A stretch of DNA of 64,000 nucleotides from Azoarcus sp. Aa7 (GTDB lineage Bacteria > Pseudomonadota > Gammaproteobacteria > Burkholderiales > Rhodocyclaceae). Below are positions 15,527-23,741 of the stretch, one piece after another (the stretch's first letter is position 1; each line of letters opens with the position of its first letter). Position numbers and translations under genes: made by a program. Location of the stretch: contig NZ_QVLR01000098.1 in assembly GCF_014822185.1 (NCBI RefSeq), positions 62,001 through 126,000 on the forward strand. Reading direction: 5' to 3'. Below the pieces are notes generated by a model. That model did not search any database. It was given only the letters and a program-made list of their open reading frames with translations, and was not told the origin of the DNA.

Positions 15527-16678
15527 TCAAGGCTTCGGTGCGGCCGTGCGATTCACCAGGAATCCCTGGTCCGCGGGAAGGTCGTAGGGCCGGAATACGT
15601 CGATCTTCGAGAACCACTGGTCGACGAAGAATACCCGTCCATCCTCATCCACTGCGATGCCGGAGGGAAGGATGTACTGGGCGGGGCCGCCCTGCTCGGA
15701 GCGGCTGCCGATGAACATCAGCAGTTCCCCGTCGGGGTCGAAGATCTGGAAATTGCCGAATGCGGCGTCGGCAACGTAGACGTTGCCGTCCTTGTCCGTT
15801 GCGATTTCCTTGGGGCGGGCGAAATTACCCAGCTGGCGGCCTACTGCGCCGAAGCTGCTGTGGAAGGTTCCGTCCTCATTGAATATCTGCACGCGGAAAT
15901 TGCCGCCATCCACGACGTAGAGGCGGCCGTCCTTGCCGATGGCCATGTCGCGCGGGAGGTTGAATTCGCCGGGTTCCGAGCCGCGCTTGCCGATGTCGCG
16001 GATATGGCGGCCGGTAGCCGTTTCGAAAACGCGGATGCGGTGGTTTTCGGACTTGACGCCGCCGATGTCCACCACATAGATCCGCTGGCCGGACGGGTCG
16101 ACGGTTACGCTGGAGATGCGATCGAAGAGGTCGCTGCCGCCGATCTTGCGGAGGAATTTTCCGTCGCGGTTGTAGATGAAGATCATCTTGTGCGTAGCGT
16201 CCGCGACGTAGAGGCGTCCGGCGCGGTCGACGTCCAGCCCCAGCGGTTTGGCAAGCTGGCCGGGTTCCTCTTCGCCGATCGTGAAGTACTTGCCGGCCGG
16301 GACGTCGAAGACCTTCACCCTCAGTTCCGCGGTATCAGATACGAAGACGCGTCCGCGATGTACCGCCACGGCGTAAGGTTTGGACATGAAGTGCCCGGTG
16401 CGCTGCGCGCCGGTGACGATCCGCCGGAACGCATCGTCGCTGGTGTCGCTCTCGACGTCGGCAGAACTGGTGATCGTGCGCTCGTATATGAAACGCGGTT
16501 CGTCGGGAGGGCCGGGAAATACGAGCGTGCGTTTTTTCGGCTGGATGGCGGTGGTGTCGCCGATCTGGGCGCAGCCGCCGAACATCATGGCGCTGCTGGC
16601 GGCGACCATACAGGCCAGGAGAAGCGCGCGTCTGCGCGGCGCGCGAGCGGCATCACTGCTGCGTTTGGACAGATTCAT
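15527..16678 (-). CDS. NHL-repeat beta-propeller lipoprotein
   Basis: 383 residues starting at the ATG that gives MNLSKRSSDAARAPRRRALL and a lipobox MFGGC (Cys36). The mature protein has at least five regular NHL blades (PLGLDVDRAGRLYVADATHK, PRDMAIGKDGRLYVVDGGNF, PKEIATDKDGNVYVADAAFG, PSGIAVDEDGRVFFVDQWFS), so a propeller at the membrane surface. It is a paralogue of the lipoprotein at 7472-8563. Flanked by two tetraheme cytochrome genes on the same strand, it may dock or orient them. No enzymatic motif seen. Confidence 0.87.
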   Translation of the reverse strand: MNLSKRSSDAARAPRRRALLLACMVAASSAMMFGGCAQIGDTTAIQPKKRTLVFPGPPDEPRFIYERTITSSADVESDTSDDAFRRIVTGAQRTGHFMSKPYAVAVHRGRVFVSDTAELRVKVFDVPAGKYFTIGEEEPGQLAKPLGLDVDRAGRLYVADATHKMIFIYNRDGKFLRKIGGSDLFDRISSVTVDPSGQRIYVVDIGGVKSENHRIRVFETATGRHIRDIGKRGSEPGEFNLPRDMAIGKDGRLYVVDGGNFRVQIFNEDGTFHSSFGAVGRQLGNFARPKEIATDKDGNVYVADAAFGNFQIFDPDGELLMFIGSRSEQGGPAQYILPSGIAVDEDGRVFFVDQWFSKIDVFRPYDLPADQGFLVNRTAAPKP

Positions 16679-16758
16679 GGGGTGGCCGGAAAGAATGGAG
16701 GGTCTCGACAATGGTAACGTGTGACGGAAAATCGTTAGCAGCTTCCGTGCGAGGGGCG

Positions 16759-17517
16759 CTACTTGATGTGGCAGGTCATGCAAAGTTCGCTCGGGTTGCT
16801 TTCCGCGCGCAGGAAAAGCGGACGAACCGTGTGAGGGTCGTGGCAGCTCGCGCATTCGACAAAGGGAATTTCCATCTGATCCTCGGCGTCGATCCGCACG
16901 TAAAGCGGCACGTCGAGGCGTCCGCGCTGAACCGAGGCGGCGTCCTTCGATACCCACCAGACGGGACGGTTGTCGATGACGCCGCGGGTGGCCTGGCGGA
17001 ATCCGTCGTCGAATTTCAGCTGCTTTGCGGTATTGATGAGCTTGCCTCCCCGTTGCAGGTCCTCGCGGATCTTCTTGCGCTGCTCGGGTGTCAGGGCGCC
17101 TCGATATGGCACTGCGAACGGGTGGTCTATGCTGCCCCCGGCGATGCCGAATGCCTGCGACGAGTCATGGCACGACAGGCAGGCGATGGACTGGGAGCCG
17201 ACCGCTTCGCTGCCTTCCTTGCCGATGCGGCCGATGTCATCGAACATCAGGAAGGTGTTGTCCTTCGGTACGGAGCTTTGCCACTTCGGCTGGGCGGCGT
17301 CGTCCTGGTTCGTGTCGCTCGGCGTATGGCAGAAGACGCAGATCTGGCGGGGGTCTACGTTCTGGGTGGTGCCGTACTGGATCAGGTTGTGCTTGCTGTT
17401 CCGCATGTCGATCCGCTGCGCTTGCGCAGGGGCAGTGCCGATCAGGGTGCTGGCGACCATCAGTGCGCTTAGCGCGGCAATGAGGCGGCAGGAGGCGAGG
17501 GGGCGCGCGGTTGGCAA
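16759..17517 (-). CDS. secreted tetraheme cytochrome c
   Basis: 252 residues from a TTG start (AAAGAG about 7 nt upstream), giving a good signal peptide to about residue 34 (APAQAQ). Heme motifs CVFCH 60-64, CLSCH 113-117, CASCH 222-226, CMTCH 246-250, the same number, order and spacing type as the protein at 14394-15230, including the RNSKHNL block before heme 1. Between hemes 2 and 3 it has a charged helical segment rather than the Gly/Thr-rich stretch of its paralogue. Likely periplasmic or surface electron carrier working with the neighbouring NHL lipoprotein. Confidence 0.9.
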   Translation of the reverse strand: MPTARPLASCRLIAALSALMVASTLIGTAPAQAQRIDMRNSKHNLIQYGTTQNVDPRQICVFCHTPSDTNQDDAAQPKWQSSVPKDNTFLMFDDIGRIGKEGSEAVGSQSIACLSCHDSSQAFGIAGGSIDHPFAVPYRGALTPEQRKKIREDLQRGGKLINTAKQLKFDDGFRQATRGVIDNRPVWWVSKDAASVQRGRLDVPLYVRIDAEDQMEIPFVECASCHDPHTVRPLFLRAESNPSELCMTCHIK

Positions 17518-17593
17518 TTGTCGCTCTTTACGTCGTCCGTTTTTCCAAACGGTGGAACCTCGTTCTCAAGTTCGGGATCCGATTCGGGCAGCC

Positions 17594-17896
17594 CTAGCGG
17601 GACTGCGAAACCATGTATTCGACAGCGGCCCGAACCTGGCTGTCGGCGAGACCCGGATTGCCGCCCTTGGGCGGCATGCCGCCCTTGCCGCGGAGTGCCG
17701 ACTGCTGCAGGGCCTCGAGTCCAGCCGGAAGGCGAGGAGCCCAGGCGTTGCGGTCGCCGAGAATCGGGGCGCCAGCCACCCCGGTTGCATGACAGGCGCG
17801 GCAAATTTGAGTATAAACCGCCTTGCCGTCGGTGGCCGATACTTCGGTTGCCAGGACAAGGAACGCCAGGCCGACCGGTGCAAGAATGTATTTCAT
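17594..17896 (-). CDS. small monoheme class I cytochrome c (c5-like)
   Basis: 100 residues: signal peptide (about 1-21, cleavage VSATD) and one heme motif CRACH at 32-36, with the sixth-ligand Met in GKGGMPPKGGN (about residue 74). Size, the GAPILGD stretch and the GGMPPKGG loop are typical of cytochrome c5, a soluble electron shuttle. It diverges from the diheme cytochrome gene across a 146-bp region and is the first gene of the minus-strand cytochrome series. Confidence 0.9.
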   Translation of the reverse strand: MKYILAPVGLAFLVLATEVSATDGKAVYTQICRACHATGVAGAPILGDRNAWAPRLPAGLEALQQSALRGKGGMPPKGGNPGLADSQVRAAVEYMVSQSR

Positions 17897-18042
17897 TTTG
17901 GTCCCGTCGATAAATCGCGAAGCTGGCCCGAGGCGGTAAGCATGGTTGGATCGGTAATCGAAGCAACCGACATGCCAGTATCGCGCATCGGTCGGTTCGG
18001 TTCTTGCATCAAGGCTGCAGTTTTTCGACTCAGGGGTATCTT
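17897..18042. promoter_or_regulatory. divergent promoter region between cytochrome genes
   Basis: 146 bases between the c5-like gene (minus) and the diheme gene (plus); it must hold both promoters. No FNR-type or other recognised operator could be confirmed by eye. AGGGG before the GTG at 18043 serves as ribosome site. Confidence 0.5.
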
Positions 18043-18897
18043 GTGAATCAGAACAAGCAATTCACGCCGGTCCTGCGCGCATGCGCTATCGGTTTCGGTG
18101 TGGCGCTGAGCTTCGGCGCCAGCGGCAGCACGATCAAGGCCGACGTGCTTTATCACGAATACTGTTCGGTGTGTCATGGCGACCGCGGCGACGGGAACTC
18201 CCGCGCCATGAAAAGCCTGAATCCGCCGCCCAGGGACCTGACGAAGGCGGGAGCTGCCCTGCCGCGCGACTACATCCTGCACGTGATTACCCACGGCAAG
18301 CCGAATACGGCGATGGTGGGTTACAAGTCCCGCCTGAACGCCGAGCAGCTCGCGGCGCTGGCCGACTACGTGCATAACGATATCGTGAATCGTGGGGCGG
18401 CCATCTCCGCCGGCATGATCAAGGGCATTTCCGGCACGTCGGGAACGACCGGTGGCGGTACGGCCCCGGCGGTGCCCGCTGCGGGCGGTGGAAGCGCCCC
18501 CGTCCCCCCGATCGCAGCTCCCGTTCCGCCCGTGAAGCCGGTGGCGCCCGAGGAGCGCGCGGACATGGCTGCGCCGTATCCGTCGGGACTGAAGGGTGAG
18601 GCGGCAAAGGGCAAGGAGTTCTACGACAAGAATTGTGCCGAATGCCATGGGGTGAAGGGGGATGGCCAGGGGCCGCGTGCCTACTTCATTCGTCCGGTGC
18701 CGCGTGATTTCCTCCATGAGCGTTCCCGTCTGACGCTGAACCGTCCGGCGATCTACGCTGCCGTCTTCTTCGGACGCAATGGCACCGAGATGCCTGCCTG
18801 GAGCAAGGTGCTGAGCGAGCAGGAAATTGCCAACGTTTCCGAGTACGTGTTTCAGACCTTCATCCGTTCGGGTGACAAGGCAGCCAAGGCGAAATGA
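18043..18897 (+). CDS. diheme cytochrome c (two class I domains)
   Basis: 284 residues from GTG at 18043, supported by AGGGG 6 nt upstream; a TTG start 39 nt earlier is less likely. Signal peptide to about residue 30. Two class I domains: first heme CSVCH at 41-45 with MVGYKSRLN as the Met loop, second heme CAECH at 198-202 with TEMPAWS as the Met loop. They are joined by a long Gly/Ala/Pro linker (about 130-170). Overlaps the next gene by 4 bp (ATGA). Periplasmic electron transfer is expected; the flexible linker suggests shuttling between partners. Confidence 0.9.
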   Translation: MNQNKQFTPVLRACAIGFGVALSFGASGSTIKADVLYHEYCSVCHGDRGDGNSRAMKSLNPPPRDLTKAGAALPRDYILHVITHGKPNTAMVGYKSRLNAEQLAALADYVHNDIVNRGAAISAGMIKGISGTSGTTGGGTAPAVPAAGGGSAPVPPIAAPVPPVKPVAPEERADMAAPYPSGLKGEAAKGKEFYDKNCAECHGVKGDGQGPRAYFIRPVPRDFLHERSRLTLNRPAIYAAVFFGRNGTEMPAWSKVLSEQEIANVSEYVFQTFIRSGDKAAKAK

Positions 18898-19901
18898 GTC
18901 GTAGTATCTGGGTGGGAGGGCTGGTTGCGGTGTTGTTCGCGATCCAGCCCGTTGTTCCGGCGATCGCCGCCGATGCACGCAATGACAGCGCCCGGCACGA
19001 GGCCGGGCGCAAGATCTACAATTTCCGCTGCTATTTCTGTCACGGTTATTCCGGCGATGCGAAGACCCTGGCAGCGACCTATCTGACCCCGAAGCCGCGC
19101 GATTTCACGAAGGACGTGGAGCAGTCGATCGCGAAGGAGCAGATGATTGCGGCCGTACGGGACGGCAAGCCCGGTACCGCGATGAAGGGGTTCAAGGGAA
19201 TCATCTCCGAGAGCGATATCGAGAAGGTGGTCGATTTCGTGCGCCTGGAGTTCATTCGCAACAAGGCGGTGAACACGCGCTATCACACGCCGGAGAATGG
19301 GTGGCCGAACCATGAACGAAACAGGCTTGCCTTCCCTTTTGCGACAGGGCAGATACCGCTAGATCGCGCGTGGGAGGCGCTCAGCCCGTCCGAACAGAAG
19401 GGCAAGCGGCTGTTCCTGACGACATGCATCTCGTGCCACGATCATGCGCGGACCGAGGATCCCGGCCCGGTGTGGGGCGGGCGGCCGTTGTCCTATCCGC
19501 GCAATCATTTCGATCCGGGTGATTTTTCGGCGCAGCCGCCGACCAGGGCGGATGCGATCGCTAGCGCCAGTCCTTATGCATTGCACGATGTGGTGCCGCA
19601 GGTGTCGGGGTTGTCGCCCACGGAAAAGCGGGGTGAAACGCTGTTTCAGACGAACTGCGCGTTCTGCCATGGTGCGACGGGTACTGGACGGAACTGGATC
19701 GGAAGCTTCATGGAGCCGCATCCGCGTGACCTGACCGACCCGAAGTTCATGCAGAACATGACACGTCAACGTCTGGCGCACACAATCCGTGAAGGCTTGC
19801 CGAATACATCGATGCCCGCATGGAAATCGGTGCTCAAGGACGACGAGATCCAGGCGATCATTGCCTACGTGTCACGTGTCTTTCATCCGGTGAAGCAGTA
19901 A
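18894..19901 (+). CDS. triheme cytochrome c (three class I domains)
   Basis: 335 residues with a signal peptide (about 1-26, cleavage AIAAD). Heme motifs CYFCH 46-50, CISCH 178-182, CAFCH 255-259. Domains 1 and 3 carry matching GKPGTAMKGF and GLPNTSMPAWKS Met loops and share the PKPRDFT / PHPRDLT blocks, so the protein arose by internal duplication; the middle heme lies in a shorter segment. Coupled to the diheme gene upstream, with which it probably forms a periplasmic electron chain. Confidence 0.88.
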   Translation: MSRSIWVGGLVAVLFAIQPVVPAIAADARNDSARHEAGRKIYNFRCYFCHGYSGDAKTLAATYLTPKPRDFTKDVEQSIAKEQMIAAVRDGKPGTAMKGFKGIISESDIEKVVDFVRLEFIRNKAVNTRYHTPENGWPNHERNRLAFPFATGQIPLDRAWEALSPSEQKGKRLFLTTCISCHDHARTEDPGPVWGGRPLSYPRNHFDPGDFSAQPPTRADAIASASPYALHDVVPQVSGLSPTEKRGETLFQTNCAFCHGATGTGRNWIGSFMEPHPRDLTDPKFMQNMTRQRLAHTIREGLPNTSMPAWKSVLKDDEIQAIIAYVSRVFHPVKQ

Positions 19902-19918
19902 TTTCCCCAAATCGGACT

Positions 19919-19950
19919 GCCGGACTGTCAGAGCAATTCGGCTGTCCGGG
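19919..19950. terminator. weak inverted repeat between convergent genes
   Basis: GCCGGAC and GTCCGGG arms around an 18-nt loop between the convergent triheme cytochrome and TPR glycosyltransferase genes. No T tract follows on either strand, so the terminator role is tentative. Confidence 0.3.
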
Positions 19951-19959
19951 CTGCTCCCC

Positions 19960-22068
19960 CTAGCGCGCCGCGTTCGTCTCGAGCGCTCCGATGATTTGGG
20001 CGGCGCGCATCTCGGCTGGATCGAGGGCGAGCGACCGTCGGGCGGCGTTCAGTGCTTCTGCGTGCCGCCCGAGTTTCATCAGGGTTTCCGCTCGGCCGTA
20101 GTGCGCGCGCGCATTGTCCGGCATCCCGGTTGCGGCGGAGTCGAAGTCGGCAAGTGCCGCGTCGAGTCTACCGCTGCGCAGGTATGCAAAGGCGCGGTGC
20201 AGGAGGGCCGCACCGTGCGCGGGATTCATGCGCAGCGCGCGGCCAAAGGCTTCGATGGCTTCGTCGTAGCGGCCGAGTCGGCCGTATGCGGCGCCGAGAA
20301 GGTCGAAGTATTCGGCCGTCGCGATGGCCGGGTCGCGTCCGCGCGCGCCTTCGAGCGCCGTGACGGTAGCGTCGGGGCGGCCCGTGGCGAAGTACACATC
20401 GGCGAGCTCGCGGAGCGGGAGAGGGGTGCGTGCGTTCAGCCGGTTCGCGGCAGTCAGCCACCGTATCGCTTCGTCGTATCTTCCGGCTGCGGCGTGGAGG
20501 GCTCCCAGGGCATACGGGCCGCGATAGTCGTCCGGTTCCAGTTCTATGAATCGTCGGTAGTCGGCTTCGGCCGCGGCAAAGTCGCCAAGTTTGCGGTGAC
20601 TGGAGCCGCGATTGAGGTGGGCGATGGCACGATTGGGCTCGAGGCTCAAGGCGCGGGTGTAGGCGGCGATGGCTTCGAGGCTGCGGTCCTGGTCCTCGTA
20701 GGCGGTGGCGAGATTCGTCCAGGCTCGCGGCACGCCCGGTGCGTGGCGTACAGCATGCTCGTAGAGGGTAACGGGGGTCCGCCAGGTGGGGATCCGGTAA
20801 AGCGTCGTGGTGAAAAGGCCGGTGGTGATCAGACCGGCCAAGCCGATTGCTGCGGCGCGAAATCGCCGTTCCGCGAGTTTCATCAGTCCGAGGCCCGCCA
20901 GCCCGGCGAGCCCTGCCGAGGGCAGGTACATCCGGTGTTCGAATACGATCTCCAGCGCTATGACGCTGCTTTCGACTGCCAGCGTGGCGGGAACCCAGAG
21001 CACGAGGAAGCCGACGGCCGGAAAGCGGCTGCGCAGCGCGAGCCAGATTCCGGAAACGATCCAGAGCAGGATTCCGGCCAGTGCCAGCGGTGTCGTCCAT
21101 GGGGTCCAGAGGTCCGTCGATAGCGCGAACTCATGCTCGATCGAAAATCGCTCCGGTAGCGGCATGAGCATCTGGCCGAGGTGGAAGAAGATCACCCGGG
21201 GTTGCGTGAGGAGCCGTTCCGACAGGGTGAAGTCCCTGTGGGTATAGCCTGGCACGACATAGTTCCAGACCGGGCCCTGAAACACCGCAAGATCAAGGAT
21301 GACGTAGATGGTGATCAGGAGCGGGAGGGCGAGAATCGCCATGTCCGCGCGGGAGCGGATCCTTTCGCCGGCCCCCCTGCACAGGGTGTATTCGGCGAGC
21401 AGGATCAGTGCGGGCAGGATGTATGCATTTTCCTTGGAAAACCATGCAGCGATTGCTGCAAGTATCGCGACCGGATACCAGAGGCCGTGACGTCCGGTCA
21501 GTCTGCCCCTGGCATACGCGATCACGGTAATCAGCATGAATAGCGCGACCATGGACGCCATGCGCTGGACAACGTAGGTCACTGCCTGCACCTGGATTGG
21601 GTGTATGGCCCAGATCGCGGTCGCGGCGGAGGCGAAGATCCATGACGTGAGCGGGGGCGCGCCGCTGCGCTGGAATACCAGCAGGAGGAGCGCGAGCGTC
21701 GCAATGGCGGTGGCCGCGTGGATGATGATGTTCGTGATCAGGAAAGGTGCGGGGCTGCCGTTTCCGCGCCACCAGTCGATCGCGAAGCTTACGTTGGGAA
21801 GGACGCGCTGGGGGAGCAGGCCGTCCCGCGCGGCGCGGATGATGGCATCGATGCCCGGGTCGGTCATGTGCACCGGTCCGTGCCGTACGATGTTGGCAGC
21901 GTCGTCGAAATGGAAGCTGTTCTGCGGGGCTGCGTGGTAGGCGAGCCCGATCAGGATGATCAGGGTGGCGACCAGGCCAGCCCGGAGCAGCCAATGAGGG
22001 CGCTCGCGGTCAGCGGCAAGGGGGGCGGAGGTCTGGTTCATCGAGCTATTGCGGTCGGCATGTCTCAC
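19960..22068 (-). CDS. TMTC-like membrane glycosyltransferase with TPRs (copy 3)
   Basis: 702 residues. The GTG start overlaps the preceding paralogue's stop by 4 bp (GTGA); an ATG 27 nt further in is possible. About ten membrane segments (residues 25-420) include the first-loop motif NSFHFDDAANIV, whose Asp pair matches the catalytic loop of GT-C/PMT-type glycosyltransferases, and SKENA and FEHRMYLPSAG blocks conserved in all three paralogues. The C-terminal third (about 440-695) is a run of seven or so TPRs, the longest of the three. TMTC-type proteins transfer sugar from a lipid carrier to secreted proteins; the target here is unknown. Confidence 0.8.
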   Translation of the reverse strand: MRHADRNSSMNQTSAPLAADRERPHWLLRAGLVATLIILIGLAYHAAPQNSFHFDDAANIVRHGPVHMTDPGIDAIIRAARDGLLPQRVLPNVSFAIDWWRGNGSPAPFLITNIIIHAATAIATLALLLLVFQRSGAPPLTSWIFASAATAIWAIHPIQVQAVTYVVQRMASMVALFMLITVIAYARGRLTGRHGLWYPVAILAAIAAWFSKENAYILPALILLAEYTLCRGAGERIRSRADMAILALPLLITIYVILDLAVFQGPVWNYVVPGYTHRDFTLSERLLTQPRVIFFHLGQMLMPLPERFSIEHEFALSTDLWTPWTTPLALAGILLWIVSGIWLALRSRFPAVGFLVLWVPATLAVESSVIALEIVFEHRMYLPSAGLAGLAGLGLMKLAERRFRAAAIGLAGLITTGLFTTTLYRIPTWRTPVTLYEHAVRHAPGVPRAWTNLATAYEDQDRSLEAIAAYTRALSLEPNRAIAHLNRGSSHRKLGDFAAAEADYRRFIELEPDDYRGPYALGALHAAAGRYDEAIRWLTAANRLNARTPLPLRELADVYFATGRPDATVTALEGARGRDPAIATAEYFDLLGAAYGRLGRYDEAIEAFGRALRMNPAHGAALLHRAFAYLRSGRLDAALADFDSAATGMPDNARAHYGRAETLMKLGRHAEALNAARRSLALDPAEMRAAQIIGALETNAAR

Positions 22069-23741
22069 CGGGTGCAGTCGGGGGTGACGCCCAGGGCACA
22101 GGCGCGACGTCGAGCGGTTCGGGCTTCGAGCGGCCGTCCGGTGCGTTCGTACAGTTCCCCGAGGTAATGTTGGGCGGCCGCTTCGCGCGACGAGATGGAG
22201 ATCGCATGCTTCAGGTCCGTCTCGGCGCCCGGGATATCCCCTTGCAGATAGCGTGCGACGCCGCGATTGGTCCAGGGCGCGGCGTAACGGTCATTTAGCG
22301 CAATGGCGCGATCGAATGCCACCAGCGCTCGTTCGTAGCGCTCCCGCGTCAACCGTTCGTCGCGGCGCTGTCCCAGATTTGCGATACCGAGAAGGTTCCA
22401 TGCGCGGGCCGATCCGGGGGCGAGCCGGACGGCCTGCTCATACAGGCTGGCCTCGGTGCGCCATTGCGGAATTCGTTCGCTGGTCGACCACAGTGCAAAC
22501 CCTGTTGCAAGGAGGTAAATGGCCCAGACGCCGGCGGTGCGGAGGGTCGGTCCGCGCGACGCATGCAGGAGCCCGATCGCGGCGAGTCCGGCGAAACCGA
22601 CAGCGGGCATGTACATCCGGTGCTCGAACACCATCTCGAGCGGGACGAACGAGCTCTCGATGAGGAGCGTGGCCGGAATCCAGAGAAAGAAGAAGCCGAC
22701 GCGGCGGGTGTCCTGGCGGGCTGCGAGCCATGCTCCGGCGCCGCTCCAGGTCAGGATGACGGCCATCGGCAGCCAGAAATGCCATGAGCCGGCAGAACGA
22801 ACGATCTCGACGTCGTGTTCGATCGAGAACCGGTCGGGCAGGGGCCAGAGGATCTGCGAAACGTGAAAGAGCACGACCTTGGGTTGCGTGAGCAGCCGTT
22901 CGCTCAGGGTAAAGCTGCGGCCTTCGTAGCCGCTCAGTGCCCATCGACTGACCGGGCCGCCCAGCAGCATGTCTGCCAGGAGGCCGATCACTGCGATTAT
23001 GGGGATTGCGAGCAGCAGGCGGTCGCGCGGGCGCTGGATGAGGGATGTCCCGTTGCGGATGATGAGGAGTTCGGCTAGGAGGATCAGGAATGGCGTGATC
23101 CAGGCGTTTTCCTTGGACAGGGCGGCGAGTGTCAGGCTGATCGCGGACAGTGTTCCCCAGAGGGCCGCACTGCGGCCCTTCGATGTACGAGCCTTGAGGT
23201 AGGTCCAGATGCACAGCACGGCAAACAGGGTCGCCAGCTCGGTCATGCGTTGAACGGCGTAGCTAACGGCCTGGACATGGATCGGCTGCGCCGACCACCA
23301 CAGGGCTGCCGCCGCGCAGGCGACGACTGCCGGCGTGGTCGGGCGCGTCGAGTGCGCGAGTGCGCGCAGCAGGAGTGCAAAGATCGCCCAGGTCGCGAGT
23401 ACGTGAATGATCAGGTTGGTGGTCAGAAACGCGCCCGGCGCGCCGCCTCCGCGCCACCAGTCCACCGCGAAGCTGACCGACGCGACCGGGCGGCGCGGAA
23501 GAAAGGCGCCCCGGACGGACTCGAGCAGCCCGTCGAGATCGAACTGCTTCATGTGCAGCGATGCGTTGTCGACGATGTTGGGCCAGTCGTCGAAGTGGAA
23601 TGCGTTCTGGTCTATCCCGTGATAGGCGAGGACGGTGGCGATGGCCAAGAGGAGTGCAGCGATCGCAGAATGGAGCAGCTGCGAGCCGGTGCTGGCGGGG
23701 ATGCCGGGTGTTTGCCGACGGGTGAAGAGTCGTTCGATCAT
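22065..23741 (-). CDS. TMTC-like membrane glycosyltransferase with TPRs (copy 2)
   Basis: 558 residues from an ATG overlapping the preceding paralogue's stop by 4 bp. Multi-span membrane part with NAFHFDDWPNIV in the first external loop, DWWRGGG, QPIHVQAVSYAVQRM, SKENAWITPFL, TLSERLLTQPKVVLFH and FEHRMYMPAVG. A short C-terminal TPR part (about 435-550) ends in a Cys-containing tail (ACALGVTPDC) that the first copy also has. Closest relative is copy 1. Probably an O-glycosyltransferase of the inner membrane acting at the periplasmic face. Confidence 0.8.
   Translation of the reverse strand: MIERLFTRRQTPGIPASTGSQLLHSAIAALLLAIATVLAYHGIDQNAFHFDDWPNIVDNASLHMKQFDLDGLLESVRGAFLPRRPVASVSFAVDWWRGGGAPGAFLTTNLIIHVLATWAIFALLLRALAHSTRPTTPAVVACAAAALWWSAQPIHVQAVSYAVQRMTELATLFAVLCIWTYLKARTSKGRSAALWGTLSAISLTLAALSKENAWITPFLILLAELLIIRNGTSLIQRPRDRLLLAIPIIAVIGLLADMLLGGPVSRWALSGYEGRSFTLSERLLTQPKVVLFHVSQILWPLPDRFSIEHDVEIVRSAGSWHFWLPMAVILTWSGAGAWLAARQDTRRVGFFFLWIPATLLIESSFVPLEMVFEHRMYMPAVGFAGLAAIGLLHASRGPTLRTAGVWAIYLLATGFALWSTSERIPQWRTEASLYEQAVRLAPGSARAWNLLGIANLGQRRDERLTRERYERALVAFDRAIALNDRYAAPWTNRGVARYLQGDIPGAETDLKHAISISSREAAAQHYLGELYERTGRPLEARTARRRACALGVTPDCTR

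Noticed and set aside
18081-18377. 98-codon frame inside the diheme cytochrome gene
   Set aside because: Shadow in the +1 frame of a gene with two CxxCH motifs and a signal peptide.
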